Below, piece by piece: positions 45,685 to 54,255 of a stretch of DNA of 64,000 nucleotides. The notes under the pieces were generated by a model that was not told the origin of the DNA, made no database searches, and saw only the letters and a program-made list of their open reading frames with translations. Origin of the DNA: Psychrobacter sp. ANT_WB68 (GTDB lineage Bacteria; Pseudomonadota; Gammaproteobacteria; Pseudomonadales; Moraxellaceae). A program made the translations under genes and the position numbers. Positions within the stretch are counted from its first letter, which is position 1. The number at the start of each line of letters is the position of its first letter. The stretch lies in NCBI RefSeq assembly GCF_008369115.1, contig NZ_VOAZ01000002.1, forward strand, positions 682,001 through 746,000, written 5' to 3'.

Positions 45685-45869
45685 AATAATTTACAATAAG
45701 AGGTTTTATAGAAGGGTTAGAGTTGATGAGTCAGGGTATTTATGTTGGTTATAGATAGAGATTATAGAAAACGGACTATAGTTAAGGGGCTAGAAAAGAA
45801 AGGTATCAAAAAATGAATGATTATCAAAATCAAATCTATATAAGTAGATTATAAGATAAATGACACCTA

Positions 45870-46705
45870 GGGCGTGTCATCAATTAAGCCAAATTACACA
45901 AGAAACTAAGTGAATCGCACTAAGGAAATGACTGGCTAACTTATCATAACGAGTGGCAATCGCACGGTACTGCTTGATCTTGGCAAAGAAATTCTCGATC
46001 AGATGCCGTGCTTGATAGAGCTCTTTATCCAAGTCTCTTGGCTGCAGTCGGTGACACTTAGGTGGTATGACTGCATGGCCTTGTACCGCTTTAATCGGTT
46101 CAATAACGCGGGCATCACATCGTAAGCTCTATCAGCAAGCCATGTTTGGCTAATACTGACATCAAGCAGTTCATCTGAGCCACATAGATCATGAGCTGCG
46201 CCACCCGTTAGATAAAAGCCAGTAGGATTGCCTAGCGCATCTGTACGAGTATGTATTTTAGTGGTCAGTCCACCTTTGCTGCGTCCAATGGCTTGATCCC
46301 TTTTTTTCCAGCACTGTGCTGATGGGCCTTAACAATCGTGGCATCTAGCATGGCATATTCATCATCTGATTGTTCGGACAGCTGATTAAACACCTGCTTC
46401 CATACGCCTTTTTTTGACCAGCGGCTAAAACGAGTATGAATCACTCTGAAGTCGCCAAAGCGTTCAGGTAGGTCACGCCAAGGGATGCCGGTCTTATAGC
46501 GGTAAAGAACTGCTTCTACGAACAAGCGGTTATCCTTTGCAGTAACACCAACGTCACTTGGTTGACCTGGCAGGAGGTCTTTAATTCTCTCCCATTGGTC
46601 ATCACGCAGGGCATGTCGTCTTGTCATAATAGTTGAGCTCAGTTTGCTATATATAGAATTAGTATCGCTTATTCTAAAATAACGGTGCTATTTGATGACA
46701 CGCCC
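45870..46705 (-). mobile_element. IS5-family insertion sequence, 836 bp
   Basis: Terminal inverted repeats GGGCGTGTCATCAA (45870) and TTGATGACACGCCC (ending 46705) match perfectly over 14 bases. The flanking TA at 45868-45869 and 46706-46707 is the target duplication. The transposase is in two frames as in the IS427-like group of IS5. Confidence 0.88.
45880..46627 (-). pseudogene. IS5-family transposase, two-frame with an additional frameshift
   Basis: The first frame (46627-46265, 120 residues: RHALRDDQWERIKDLLPGQP, then YAMLDATIVKAHQHSAGKKG) carries the first catalytic Asp. A run GGAAAAAAAGGG near 46302 allows the usual frameshift into GRSKGGLTTKIHTRTDALGN and ADRAYD. A further one-base loss near 46115 moves the rest, IEPIKAVQGHAVIPPK and RHLIENFFAKIKQYR (catalytic Glu), to another frame. 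The second break is not part of the normal programme, so this copy is probably inactive unless the base is a sequence error. Confidence 0.8.
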
Positions 46706-46900
46706 TAATATATTGCCAGTTATTTGCCATGAACTGCAGTGTTCTAATAAGTTTTCTTGTATGATGCTGCCATCTTAAAAATCAGTATGTTGGCTTGAAA
46801 GTGAGTCCGGTCTAATTTGAAAATTCACTATTTTATATTACTAATATCAATACGTTTATGACGTTAATTGAGCAACAAAAGATGGTTAAAGGTTATATTT

Positions 46901-48397
46901 ATGAGCAGAGACACACGTCAATCCACCAACAATCAACGCTATTTTACGGTATGGAGATGGCATTTTTATGCAGGCATATTTATCGCCCCTTTTTTAATCA
47001 TTTTAGCGTGTACCGCGCTTGGTATGTTACTTATAGCCAATACGGCAGGTCGGGATAATGACCGTTTGACCATCGATATCTCGGAATCAACTATTCAAGC
47101 ACCAATTGCTACCCAAGCCAAAAATGCGCTTAATACCCTACCTAATAGTACACTTGTTAAATACATTGCACCGCGCGATATTGATACGGTCGCCTTGTTT
47201 CAAATCAAGTCGGAAGAACATGACAATATGGTAGCGGTCAATCCTTACACTGCTGATGTCGTTGTAAGCAATCCGACCAATAGTAATTTGTACTATACCT
47301 TTGATAGCATCCATAGTGACTTGTTATTAGGCAAATTCGGTGACTATATCCAAGAAACCACGGCTTCTTTAACCGTTTTAATGATTTTAACAGGCTGGTA
47401 TTTATGGTGGCAGAAACGTAGATCGCTTAAAGCCATGTTGGTTCCTGATAACAACACTCAACAGCAGCAAAAACGTGCTTTTTTCCGTACCATTCACGCG
47501 ACCTTAGGCAGTTGGATATCGATTTTGCTGCTGTTTTTCTGTATTTCAGGAATGGCATGGGCAGGCGTTTGGGGCGAGCGAATCGTGCAGGCATGGAGTC
47601 AGTTTCCTGCAGGTAAGTGGGGCGTCGCGCCCATGCCCATTTCTATTGACCATAGTCAACATAACGCCACTATAAATGAGTCTGCTCCAGAACCGCACGT
47701 TCATGGTGCCACCCCTGTCGTTGCACCAACACACGGCAGTGCATTGAGTGCTGGTAAGACTAAGGATGTACCTTGGGTATTGGAGTTAACACCGATGCCG
47801 CTGTCAGGTACAACTAAGGGTGAGGACGGTATCGCGGCCAACATACCAATTATGATTGACACTGTCGATCGATTTGCTCGTGAGATTGGTATTGTAGGGC
47901 GTTATCAGCTGAATCTACCACAAGGCGATGCAGGAGTTTGGACGATTAGCCAAGACTCTATGAGCTACGATATGAAAAGTCCAATGGCTGATCGTACTGT
48001 CCATATTGACCGCTATTCGGGTAAAGTATTGGCTGATATCCGTTTTGATGATTACAATAATTTTGGTAAGTTTATGGCGGCGGGTGCGGCTATTCATATG
48101 GGTACACTTGGTTTGTGGAGTGTGCTGGCTAACGTTTTATTTTGCTTATCTGTTATTGCTATTTGTATGAGCGGTTATGTGATGTGGTGGCAACGCCGTC
48201 CTCGTCAAGCTAGCGATATGATTGAACTAAATCCACCAGCGCGTGGTCAGGTTCTTTCTATATGGTGGCCGTTTGCTATTCCGTTACTCATTGTGGCCGT
48301 CATATTCCCAACCGCAATCATCGCTATTATCATCATTGGATTATTAGATTTGTTGTTAATATCGCGCTTTTCATTCCTACAAAAGCTATTAAAATAA
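46901..48397 (+). CDS. PepSY-associated membrane protein, PiuB type, 498 aa
   Basis: Four main membrane helices: WRWHFYAGIFIAPFLIILAC near residue 17, LTVLMILTGWYLWWQKRR near 160, SWISILLLFFCISGMAWAGV near 205, and a C-terminal helical group from VLFCLSVIAICMSGYVMWW. The PepSY-TM pattern, with WYLWWQ and VMWWQRR, fits the PiuB family of iron-regulated inner-membrane proteins, thought to reduce iron-siderophore complexes. ATG 46901 has AAAGG nine bases upstream. Fur control was probably disrupted or altered by the IS5 copy just upstream. Confidence 0.85.
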   Translation: MSRDTRQSTNNQRYFTVWRWHFYAGIFIAPFLIILACTALGMLLIANTAGRDNDRLTIDISESTIQAPIATQAKNALNTLPNSTLVKYIAPRDIDTVALFQIKSEEHDNMVAVNPYTADVVVSNPTNSNLYYTFDSIHSDLLLGKFGDYIQETTASLTVLMILTGWYLWWQKRRSLKAMLVPDNNTQQQQKRAFFRTIHATLGSWISILLLFFCISGMAWAGVWGERIVQAWSQFPAGKWGVAPMPISIDHSQHNATINESAPEPHVHGATPVVAPTHGSALSAGKTKDVPWVLELTPMPLSGTTKGEDGIAANIPIMIDTVDRFAREIGIVGRYQLNLPQGDAGVWTISQDSMSYDMKSPMADRTVHIDRYSGKVLADIRFDDYNNFGKFMAAGAAIHMGTLGLWSVLANVLFCLSVIAICMSGYVMWWQRRPRQASDMIELNPPARGQVLSIWWPFAIPLLIVAVIFPTAIIAIIIIGLLDLLLISRFSFLQKLLK

Positions 48398-48432
48398 ACG
48401 ATGATAGTCAGTCAATAATTTCGGTGCTCAAC

Positions 48433-48463
48433 GGGGCGACTTTTAGAGAGTCGCCCCTTTTTT
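48433..48463 (+). terminator. Terminator after the PiuB-like gene
   Basis: GGGGCGACT and AGTCGCCCC arms with TTTAGAG loop followed by TTTTTT, 36 bases past the stop. Confidence 0.88.
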
Positions 48464-48557
48464 GCTATTGTAATATATTTTAATTCTAGTGAGAGCCACT
48501 CTAACATAGCGATTGTATCAGCATTGGCATGCTGTCCCTCTTCAGTATTTAGCTCAA

Positions 48558-48684
48558 TTAATCTTCCTCTTTCATCATCAGCAAACGGTCAGCATGCTCA
48601 AAATAACCGTTATCATGACTGATAATAAACAGCGTCTTACCCATGGCTTTTAGTTGAGGAATAAGCATTTGCTTATTGTCGAGT
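48558..48684 (-). pseudogene. Relic of a cyclic-peptide/siderophore exporter ABC protein
   Basis: The minus-strand frame reads [20 protein letters not shown], then [15 protein letters not shown] and stop. The L-K-x-x-G-K-T-x-x-x-I-S-H-D-x-x-Y-F-x-x-A-D-R pattern belongs to the ATPase end of PvdE/SyrD-type exporters. Nothing of the Walker motifs is left upstream. Confidence 0.6.
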
Positions 48685-48685
48685 C

Positions 48686-49014
48686 GTTATTTACCAAGTT
48701 CCGTTCTACTCTACAGTTTCTTTAGCATAACTTATCACTAGGAAGACTTATCCTGCTGTTGGCGGCTTCAACACTGTGCTTTGTCATGAAGATGTATATT
48801 TATTTTAGCGCTTTGAAAGCCAGGTATTTGATATTGCTTGGGAAAATCGCGTTCGTGTTATGAATATCAGTGGGTTATAAGCTTTGATAACAGAGACTTT
48901 CGCAGCATCTCTAACGAATATAGAACAAAACCATCTACATTGAGATACGGAATATAAAACCATACTAACTTACTATTAAGTGTAAATAAACTTCAATAAT
49001 AGAGATTATAAATT
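48686..49014. other. Intergenic with possible further debris
   Basis: A short plus-strand frame near 48815 (RFESQVFDIAWENRVRVMNI then a stop) looks protein-like but is unassigned. No intact gene. It presumably also holds the promoter of the repeat protein that follows. Confidence 0.35.
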
Positions 49015-49707
49015 ATGTCAAATAAGTCTACTAATAACGATAAAATAGAGAGCGCTTTAGAGTCTCTCGAAAATACAGCAGTTACGCCTTCAAATGATGG
49101 AGTAATAGGTGTTGAGGTTTTAAAAGGTGATACTGTTGTGTATGAAGATGGCGATTTTGATGATTATAATGCCGAGAAAAATATCGAATCTGAAAAAGAA
49201 GATAAGTCTGAAAAAGAAGATAAGTCTGATAAAGAAGATAAGTCTGAAAAAGAAGATAAGTCTGAAAAAGAAGATAAGTCTGATAAAGAAGATAAGTCTG
49301 ATAAAGAAGATAAGTATGGCATGACGATCACTAATATCTATCAATGGGTTTCTAAGCTCAAAGATGACCTTACATCTGATAAAGGCAATAAATCTGATTC
49401 TAATGAAAAGGATTCATCTGATAAAGAAACCAGTAATAGTGTGACAATATCGCATATTTATCAATGGGCGTCTAAACTCAAAGATGACTTTACTTCTGAA
49501 GCGTCTACTATGGCGCATGAAGTTTCTGAAAAAGCGGTAGCTATCATGCTTAAACGACTTTTAGACACTGTAGACGCTGAACTAGAAGCTTTTGATAAAA
49601 AAGGTGAGGATTCCGAGGAACTGTCTGCCAATGCAGAAGAGGAACGCGAGAAAATCGTAGCTAAGAAAGATAAATACCAAGGTATGATTGACCAACTCCA
49701 AAGTTAA
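49015..49707 (+). CDS. Acidic/basic repeat protein with duplicated helical motif, 230 aa
   Basis: Residues 59-100 are seven tandem hexapeptides, SEKEDK or SDKEDK. Two copies of a helical unit follow: MTITNIYQWVSKLKDDLTSD near 102 and VTISHIYQWASKLKDDFTSE near 142, separated by a Ser/Asp/Lys linker. The C-terminus is a long charged helix or coiled coil (KAVAIMLKRLLDTVDAELEA). No signal peptide. I do not recognise a family. The layout suggests a flexible spacer plus amphipathic modules, possibly membrane- or surface-interacting. Confidence 0.7.
   Translation: MSNKSTNNDKIESALESLENTAVTPSNDGVIGVEVLKGDTVVYEDGDFDDYNAEKNIESEKEDKSEKEDKSDKEDKSEKEDKSEKEDKSDKEDKSDKEDKYGMTITNIYQWVSKLKDDLTSDKGNKSDSNEKDSSDKETSNSVTISHIYQWASKLKDDFTSEASTMAHEVSEKAVAIMLKRLLDTVDAELEAFDKKGEDSEELSANAEEEREKIVAKKDKYQGMIDQLQS
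49189..49314 (+). repeat. Seven tandem 18-bp coding repeats
   Basis: Units of TCTGAAAAAGAAGATAAG, with GAA to GAT at the third codon position in units 3, 6 and 7, so Glu becomes Asp. Units are otherwise identical, indicating recent expansion and likely length variation by slippage. Confidence 0.95.
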
Positions 49708-49759
49708 TCATCACTTTAAATCTTTAATATTACTGCTCCAATTATAGTGTTTTACAGGC

Positions 49760-49793
49760 AAAAAATCCCCAGTTGTTAAACTGGGGATTTTTT
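49760..49793 (+). terminator. Terminator after the repeat protein
   Basis: AAAAAATCCCCAGTT and AACTGGGGATTTTTT arms (15 bp, perfect) with a GTTA loop. Confidence 0.9.
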
Positions 49794-49979
49794 ATCTAAT
49801 AAGTATAACAGCCGTCAGTTCTTTATAAATGAGTGTAGTGGTCAACTGTTTATACAACTATTAAGGTGTTTCGATTAGGGCGTACCTCACTTGGACTATC
49901 TATTTAAACCCATAATCTAGCTCGCAGGCTACCTAAAATACACTGAAGTGGCAAACCCACTCTTAGTATCCTGTTATTA

Positions 49980-49989
49980 GTCTATAGAC
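49980..49989. promoter_or_regulatory. Palindrome before the aldehyde oxidoreductase operon
   Basis: GTCTATAGAC is a perfect 10-bp palindrome 54 bases before the first gene. It might be a regulator site; no regulator gene is adjacent to support it. Confidence 0.25.
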
Positions 49990-50042
49990 AGTTACAAGAC
50001 TCAATCTAATATTTTATTACTATTTGCCAGCGAGAAGCCAGC

Positions 50043-50714
50043 ATGTCTAATCTAACGTTAACGATTAATCAGCAGTATTATGAGTTTGATAATCTTGACC
50101 CGCGAACGACATTGCTGGATCTATGTCGTCATCATTTACATATCACTGGACCAAAAAAAGGCTGCGATCATGGGCAGTGTGGCGCTTGTACTATGCTTAT
50201 TAATGGGCGACGAATCAACTCTTGTTTGACATTAGCGGTCATGCACGATGGTGATGAGATTACAACCATTGAAGGTATCGGACTACCTGAATCACTATCA
50301 GAACTGCAACAGGCCTTTAAAGATCATGATGCGTTTCAATGTGGCTATTGTACGCCGGGACAGATTTGTTCAGCGACCGCATTGATAGAAGAAATAAAGC
50401 AGCAGTGGTCAAGTCATGTGACTACTGACTTGCAAAATCCTGATGGACTGTTAGTACAAGAAATTGCTGAGCGCATGAGTGGCAATATCTGTCGTTGTTC
50501 AGCGTATCCTAATATTATCAGAGCCATCTCACAGGTGCTCGAAAAGCAAGTATCAAATTCATCTTCGATGACCGACGATGCGCCTAATAATAGCGCAGCC
50601 GATGTAGCTATTAGCGGTATTTGGTCACCGCCGCCGAGCGAGGCACAAATTGGCAATCAGTCAGTAGTAAAGCCAACTGCCTATGCCGCCAATGCTGAAG
50701 GAGGCCGTTCATGA
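50043..50714 (+). CDS. paoA: Aldehyde oxidoreductase 2Fe-2S subunit, PaoA type, 223 aa
   Basis: Small iron-sulfur subunit of a xanthine-oxidase-family enzyme. The plant-ferredoxin-like cluster residues are in GCDHGQCGACTMLINGRRIN; the second cluster is in CGYCTPGQICSATALI and GNICRCSAYPN. Unlike E. coli PaoA it has no Tat signal, so this enzyme is probably cytoplasmic. About 45 extra C-terminal residues follow. Overlaps the next gene by four bases (ATGA). Confidence 0.88.
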   Translation: MSNLTLTINQQYYEFDNLDPRTTLLDLCRHHLHITGPKKGCDHGQCGACTMLINGRRINSCLTLAVMHDGDEITTIEGIGLPESLSELQQAFKDHDAFQCGYCTPGQICSATALIEEIKQQWSSHVTTDLQNPDGLLVQEIAERMSGNICRCSAYPNIIRAISQVLEKQVSNSSSMTDDAPNNSAADVAISGIWSPPPSEAQIGNQSVVKPTAYAANAEGGRS

Positions 50715-51703
50715 AACGCTTTGAATATATCCGCGCCCTTGAACCGCAACAAGCTGTGATGTTTGCCACGCCTAAAGACGCTTCATTTATAGCCGGTGGC
50801 ACCAATTTATTGGACTTAATGAAGATCGAGATTGAGACTCCTCAAAAATTGGTTGATATTACGCGCTTAGAGCTGCAACAAATAGAGATTACCGCTGATG
50901 GTGGGTTACGCATTGGCACGCTTGTGACGAATAGTGATTTGGCCGCGCACTCAGCAATTACGGCAGGTTACCCTGTATTGGCTCGCGCGATGCTAGCAGG
51001 AGCGTCAGGGCAGTTACGAAATAAAGCGACCACAGGCGGCAATCTATTACAACGCACCCGTTGTTACTACTTTTATCAGCCGGATGGTCCCTGTAATAAA
51101 CGCAATCCTGGTTCTGGCTGTCCAGCTATCAATGGTGAAAATCGCCCACTTGCCATCTTAGGAACGAGTGACGATTGTATTGCCCAGCACCCATCAGATA
51201 TGGCGATAGCGATGCGCTTACTCGATGCCACCATTGAGACGCTCCAAGCAGACGGCACCTCGCGTCAGATTCCGATTAAAGACTTCTATTGCTTGCCAAA
51301 AGATACGCCAAATATTGAAACTGTTTTAGAGACAGGAGAGCTGATTACTCATATTGTTCTCCCAGCGCCCATTAAAGGCATGCACACTTATGACAAAGTC
51401 CGTGATCGCGCCTCTTACGCCTTTGCTTTAGTGTCATGCGCTGCAGTAATCAATGTTAATAATCAGAGAGAATTAGAAACGGTACGTTTGGCATTTGGTG
51501 GTATTGGCACTAAGCCTTGGCGTAATGAAGCGGTTGAGGCGCTATTAACGGGCACAGATGGTAACCTTGATATTATTTCACAAGCGGCTGATTTATTATT
51601 AAAGGATGCCAATGGTAGTGGTCAAAACGACTTTAAGATACCGCTGACGCGTCGCTTGTTAAAACAAGTTATTGAGCGCGCACTAACGGGCAAGGAAGCA
51701 TAA
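50711..51703 (+). CDS. paoB: Aldehyde oxidoreductase FAD subunit, PaoB type, 330 aa
   Basis: The FAD-binding fold has FIAGGTNLLDLMKIEIETPQ and GASGQLRNKATTGGNLLQRT. The segment CYYFYQPDGPCNKRNPGSGC carries the extra Cys cluster known in PaoB for a 4Fe-4S centre. It passes electrons from the Mo subunit to the acceptor. Second gene of the operon, preceded by GGAGG. Confidence 0.88.
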   Translation: MKRFEYIRALEPQQAVMFATPKDASFIAGGTNLLDLMKIEIETPQKLVDITRLELQQIEITADGGLRIGTLVTNSDLAAHSAITAGYPVLARAMLAGASGQLRNKATTGGNLLQRTRCYYFYQPDGPCNKRNPGSGCPAINGENRPLAILGTSDDCIAQHPSDMAIAMRLLDATIETLQADGTSRQIPIKDFYCLPKDTPNIETVLETGELITHIVLPAPIKGMHTYDKVRDRASYAFALVSCAAVINVNNQRELETVRLAFGGIGTKPWRNEAVEALLTGTDGNLDIISQAADLLLKDANGSGQNDFKIPLTRRLLKQVIERALTGKEA

Positions 51704-51705
51704 TC

Positions 51706-54159
51706 ATGTCACTATTGGACTCAGTATTGCCATCAGAACCCACAAAAAAATTGACCATGGATAACCCAGTTAATACTCTTTTTGATAAGACTGCCAGTCA
51801 ATTGGTTGGTAAACCTATCAACCGTGTAGACGGCTCCTTGAAAGTTAGTGGACAAGCGACTTATAGCGCAGAATTTTATATTGAAGGACAGGTTTACGGC
51901 GTCTTAGTTGGTGCGACCATTGCTAAGGGCAAGGTTAAGCACATCGATAGTCGTGCAGTAGAGGCGATTCCAGGCATTATTAAAGTGGTCACTGATCCCA
52001 AGCATTTTTTGCGTAACGCTCAGCAAGGTGGAGAGAAAAAAGCACCCACTCAAGGAGTCGCTGAGATTTTCTACTATGGTCAGCCAATAGCTGCCGTGAT
52101 CGCTGAAACCTTTGAAGCGGCTACTGAAGGCGCAAAAGCTCTTAAGGTGACTTATAAAGACGAAACAGAAGATGCTGTGATAGATTTTAGCTCAGCATTG
52201 AAAAATGCGCATCCGGTTGATGAAAAGAAAGGCTCGGACAAGAATCATAAACAGGGCAGCCCAGAGCAAGGACTTAAAGAGTCTGAGATTTCGTTTGATC
52301 AGATTTATCATACGCCAAGCCAGAGTAATTCGCCCATGGAGCCACATGCCACCTTGGCTTATTGGGAGGGTGAGAGGTTAATCATGTATACCTCCAACCA
52401 GATGTTATCCTCTTGCAAACAACAAGTGGCGGATGCCTTAAATTTGGATCCAGATAATGTGCAACTGATTGCTCGTTATGTTGGTGGCGGTTTTGGCAGT
52501 AAACTTGGTATTGCCCCTGAATCGATTGCTGCAGCAATTTCGGCAAAAGAGCTAAAGCGTCCGGTGTTGATTGTGATGACTCGTCCGCAAGTCATGGAAA
52601 CCACCATAAGGCGCTCTAATACGCGTCAACGTATCGGCATTGGCTGCGATAAAGAAGGTATCATTAATACGTTTATTCATAATACTATCACCAGCAATTT
52701 ACCGGGTGAGAGCTTCTTTGAGCCTGCAGCGCTGTCTACTCACTATCTATACCGCGGTGAAAATCGTCAGGTCGACTATCAGATGGTTGATGTCAATAAA
52801 GTCCTATCAGGTTCTATGCGCGCCCCTGGGGAGGCAGTCGGATTAATTGCTGTTGAATGTGCCATGGACGAGTTGGCCATTCAATTAGATATGGATCCTA
52901 TAGAGCTACGCCGCCGTAATGAGCCCCAACAAGACCCTAGTCAAGAGATACCTTTTTCAACTCGGCAGCTGATTGCCTGTATGGAAAAAGGGGCTGAGCA
53001 GTTTGGTTGGGAGAAGCGCAATAAGATGCCTGCTAAGTGCTTAGAAGGAGACTGGTGGAAGGGTATCGGTATGGCTGCCGCTGCCCGTGGTAATCAGTTA
53101 AAGCTTTCTGAAGCACGAGCAACCCTACAAAGCGATGCCTCAAAAATGCTTGGGGTCAAAGCTATTATTGAGACTGATATGACCGATATTGGTACGGGCT
53201 CTTATACCGTATTTACCCAAATTGCTGCTGACCTATTGGGTCTACCGGTTGATCATATTGAGATGAAGCTTGGTGATACAAGTCTGCCGCCTGCCGTTGG
53301 TTCAGGCGGTAGCATGGGTGCGGCAAGCTCAGGTAGCAGTATTTATCTGGCTTGTCAGCAATTGCGTGAAATGCTGGCAGACAAAGTCGGACTATATTCA
53401 GATACCATCGAACTAAATAACGGGCAGATCAGGAAAATAGGACAGCATGAATCGACAGTAACAGAGACTATCATTGAATCTGGTAAGGATGCCGCCACCG
53501 AGCTTGTAGAGAAGTTAGCAGAAAAGACGAGCGTGTCTCTCCCTGAATCTTTATTGGAACGCTTGCCAGAGAAACAGACGGCTAAACAAAGCAGATATGA
53601 TTTTAGTAGCCATAAAAGTTATTCACTAGCCGATATTATTGCGCAATATGACGACCAAAAGTTAAGTGCCAAAGGCGCAATTAAGCCGGGTAAAAATGAA
53701 AAAACCCATCGCCAAGCCTCCTACGGTGCCAATTTTGCGGAAGTCGCTGTACACCGAGTAACTGGTGAGATTCGAGTCAAGCGTATGACGGGAGTATTTG
53801 CCGCAGGGCGTATCCTCAATCAAAAAACCGCTACTTCACAGTGCTATGGCGGTATGGTTTTTGGCATAGGTTCAGCTTTGATGGAAGAGGTTATTCATGA
53901 TAAGCATGACGGGCGCTTGTGTAATCATGACCTCTCTGAATACCATATTCCTGTTAATGCTGACGTACCGCAATTGGATGTTATTTTGCTAGAAGAAGAT
54001 GATCGTTATACCAATCCGATGCATATCAAAGGGATTGGTGAAACGGCAATTTCAGGCGCTGCAGCAGCGATTGCAAATGCTATCTATAATGCGGTCGGTA
54101 TCCGGGTTCGAGACTTTCCGATTACTCTAGATAAGCTTATTGAGCAACTGCCAGATTGA
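51706..54159 (+). CDS. paoC: Aldehyde oxidoreductase molybdenum subunit, PaoC type, 817 aa
   Basis: Catalytic subunit of the molybdenum hydroxylase. Recognisable segments: RVDGSLKVSGQATYSAEFYI near 47, YVGGGFGSKLG near 262, SMRAPGEAVG near 370, GSGGSMGAASSGSS near 540 and the C-terminal active-site Glu in IKGIGETAISGAAAAIANAI near 773. It is longer than E. coli PaoC (about 730), with an added charged region near residues 575-640. Expected cofactor is molybdopterin cytosine dinucleotide, in keeping with a MocA gene downstream. Confidence 0.9.
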   Translation: MSLLDSVLPSEPTKKLTMDNPVNTLFDKTASQLVGKPINRVDGSLKVSGQATYSAEFYIEGQVYGVLVGATIAKGKVKHIDSRAVEAIPGIIKVVTDPKHFLRNAQQGGEKKAPTQGVAEIFYYGQPIAAVIAETFEAATEGAKALKVTYKDETEDAVIDFSSALKNAHPVDEKKGSDKNHKQGSPEQGLKESEISFDQIYHTPSQSNSPMEPHATLAYWEGERLIMYTSNQMLSSCKQQVADALNLDPDNVQLIARYVGGGFGSKLGIAPESIAAAISAKELKRPVLIVMTRPQVMETTIRRSNTRQRIGIGCDKEGIINTFIHNTITSNLPGESFFEPAALSTHYLYRGENRQVDYQMVDVNKVLSGSMRAPGEAVGLIAVECAMDELAIQLDMDPIELRRRNEPQQDPSQEIPFSTRQLIACMEKGAEQFGWEKRNKMPAKCLEGDWWKGIGMAAAARGNQLKLSEARATLQSDASKMLGVKAIIETDMTDIGTGSYTVFTQIAADLLGLPVDHIEMKLGDTSLPPAVGSGGSMGAASSGSSIYLACQQLREMLADKVGLYSDTIELNNGQIRKIGQHESTVTETIIESGKDAATELVEKLAEKTSVSLPESLLERLPEKQTAKQSRYDFSSHKSYSLADIIAQYDDQKLSAKGAIKPGKNEKTHRQASYGANFAEVAVHRVTGEIRVKRMTGVFAAGRILNQKTATSQCYGGMVFGIGSALMEEVIHDKHDGRLCNHDLSEYHIPVNADVPQLDVILLEEDDRYTNPMHIKGIGETAISGAAAAIANAIYNAVGIRVRDFPITLDKLIEQLPD

Positions 54160-54179
54160 TTCTTATCAAATACTGTTTT

Positions 54180-54216
54180 GCTAAAAAAACCCGATTAAAC
54201 AGCGGGTTTTTTTAGC
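54180..54216 (+). terminator. Terminator inside the molybdenum operon
   Basis: GCTAAAAAAACCCG and CGGGTTTTTTTAGC arms (14 bp, perfect). It lies between the Mo subunit gene and xdhC, so the maturation genes may be expressed at a lower level or from their own promoter. Confidence 0.85.
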
Positions 54217-54255
54217 TTATTCTCTAAGCTTATTGTTAAGTCTATAAGGAACGTT

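Noticed and set aside
49189-49314. Regular repeats that might suggest a CRISPR array
   Set aside because: Units are directly adjacent 18-mers without spacers and are in frame within a protein gene.
49120-49344. Minus-strand frame of Phe/Ile/Arg repeats
   Set aside because: It is the antisense of the 18-bp repeat region and not a gene.
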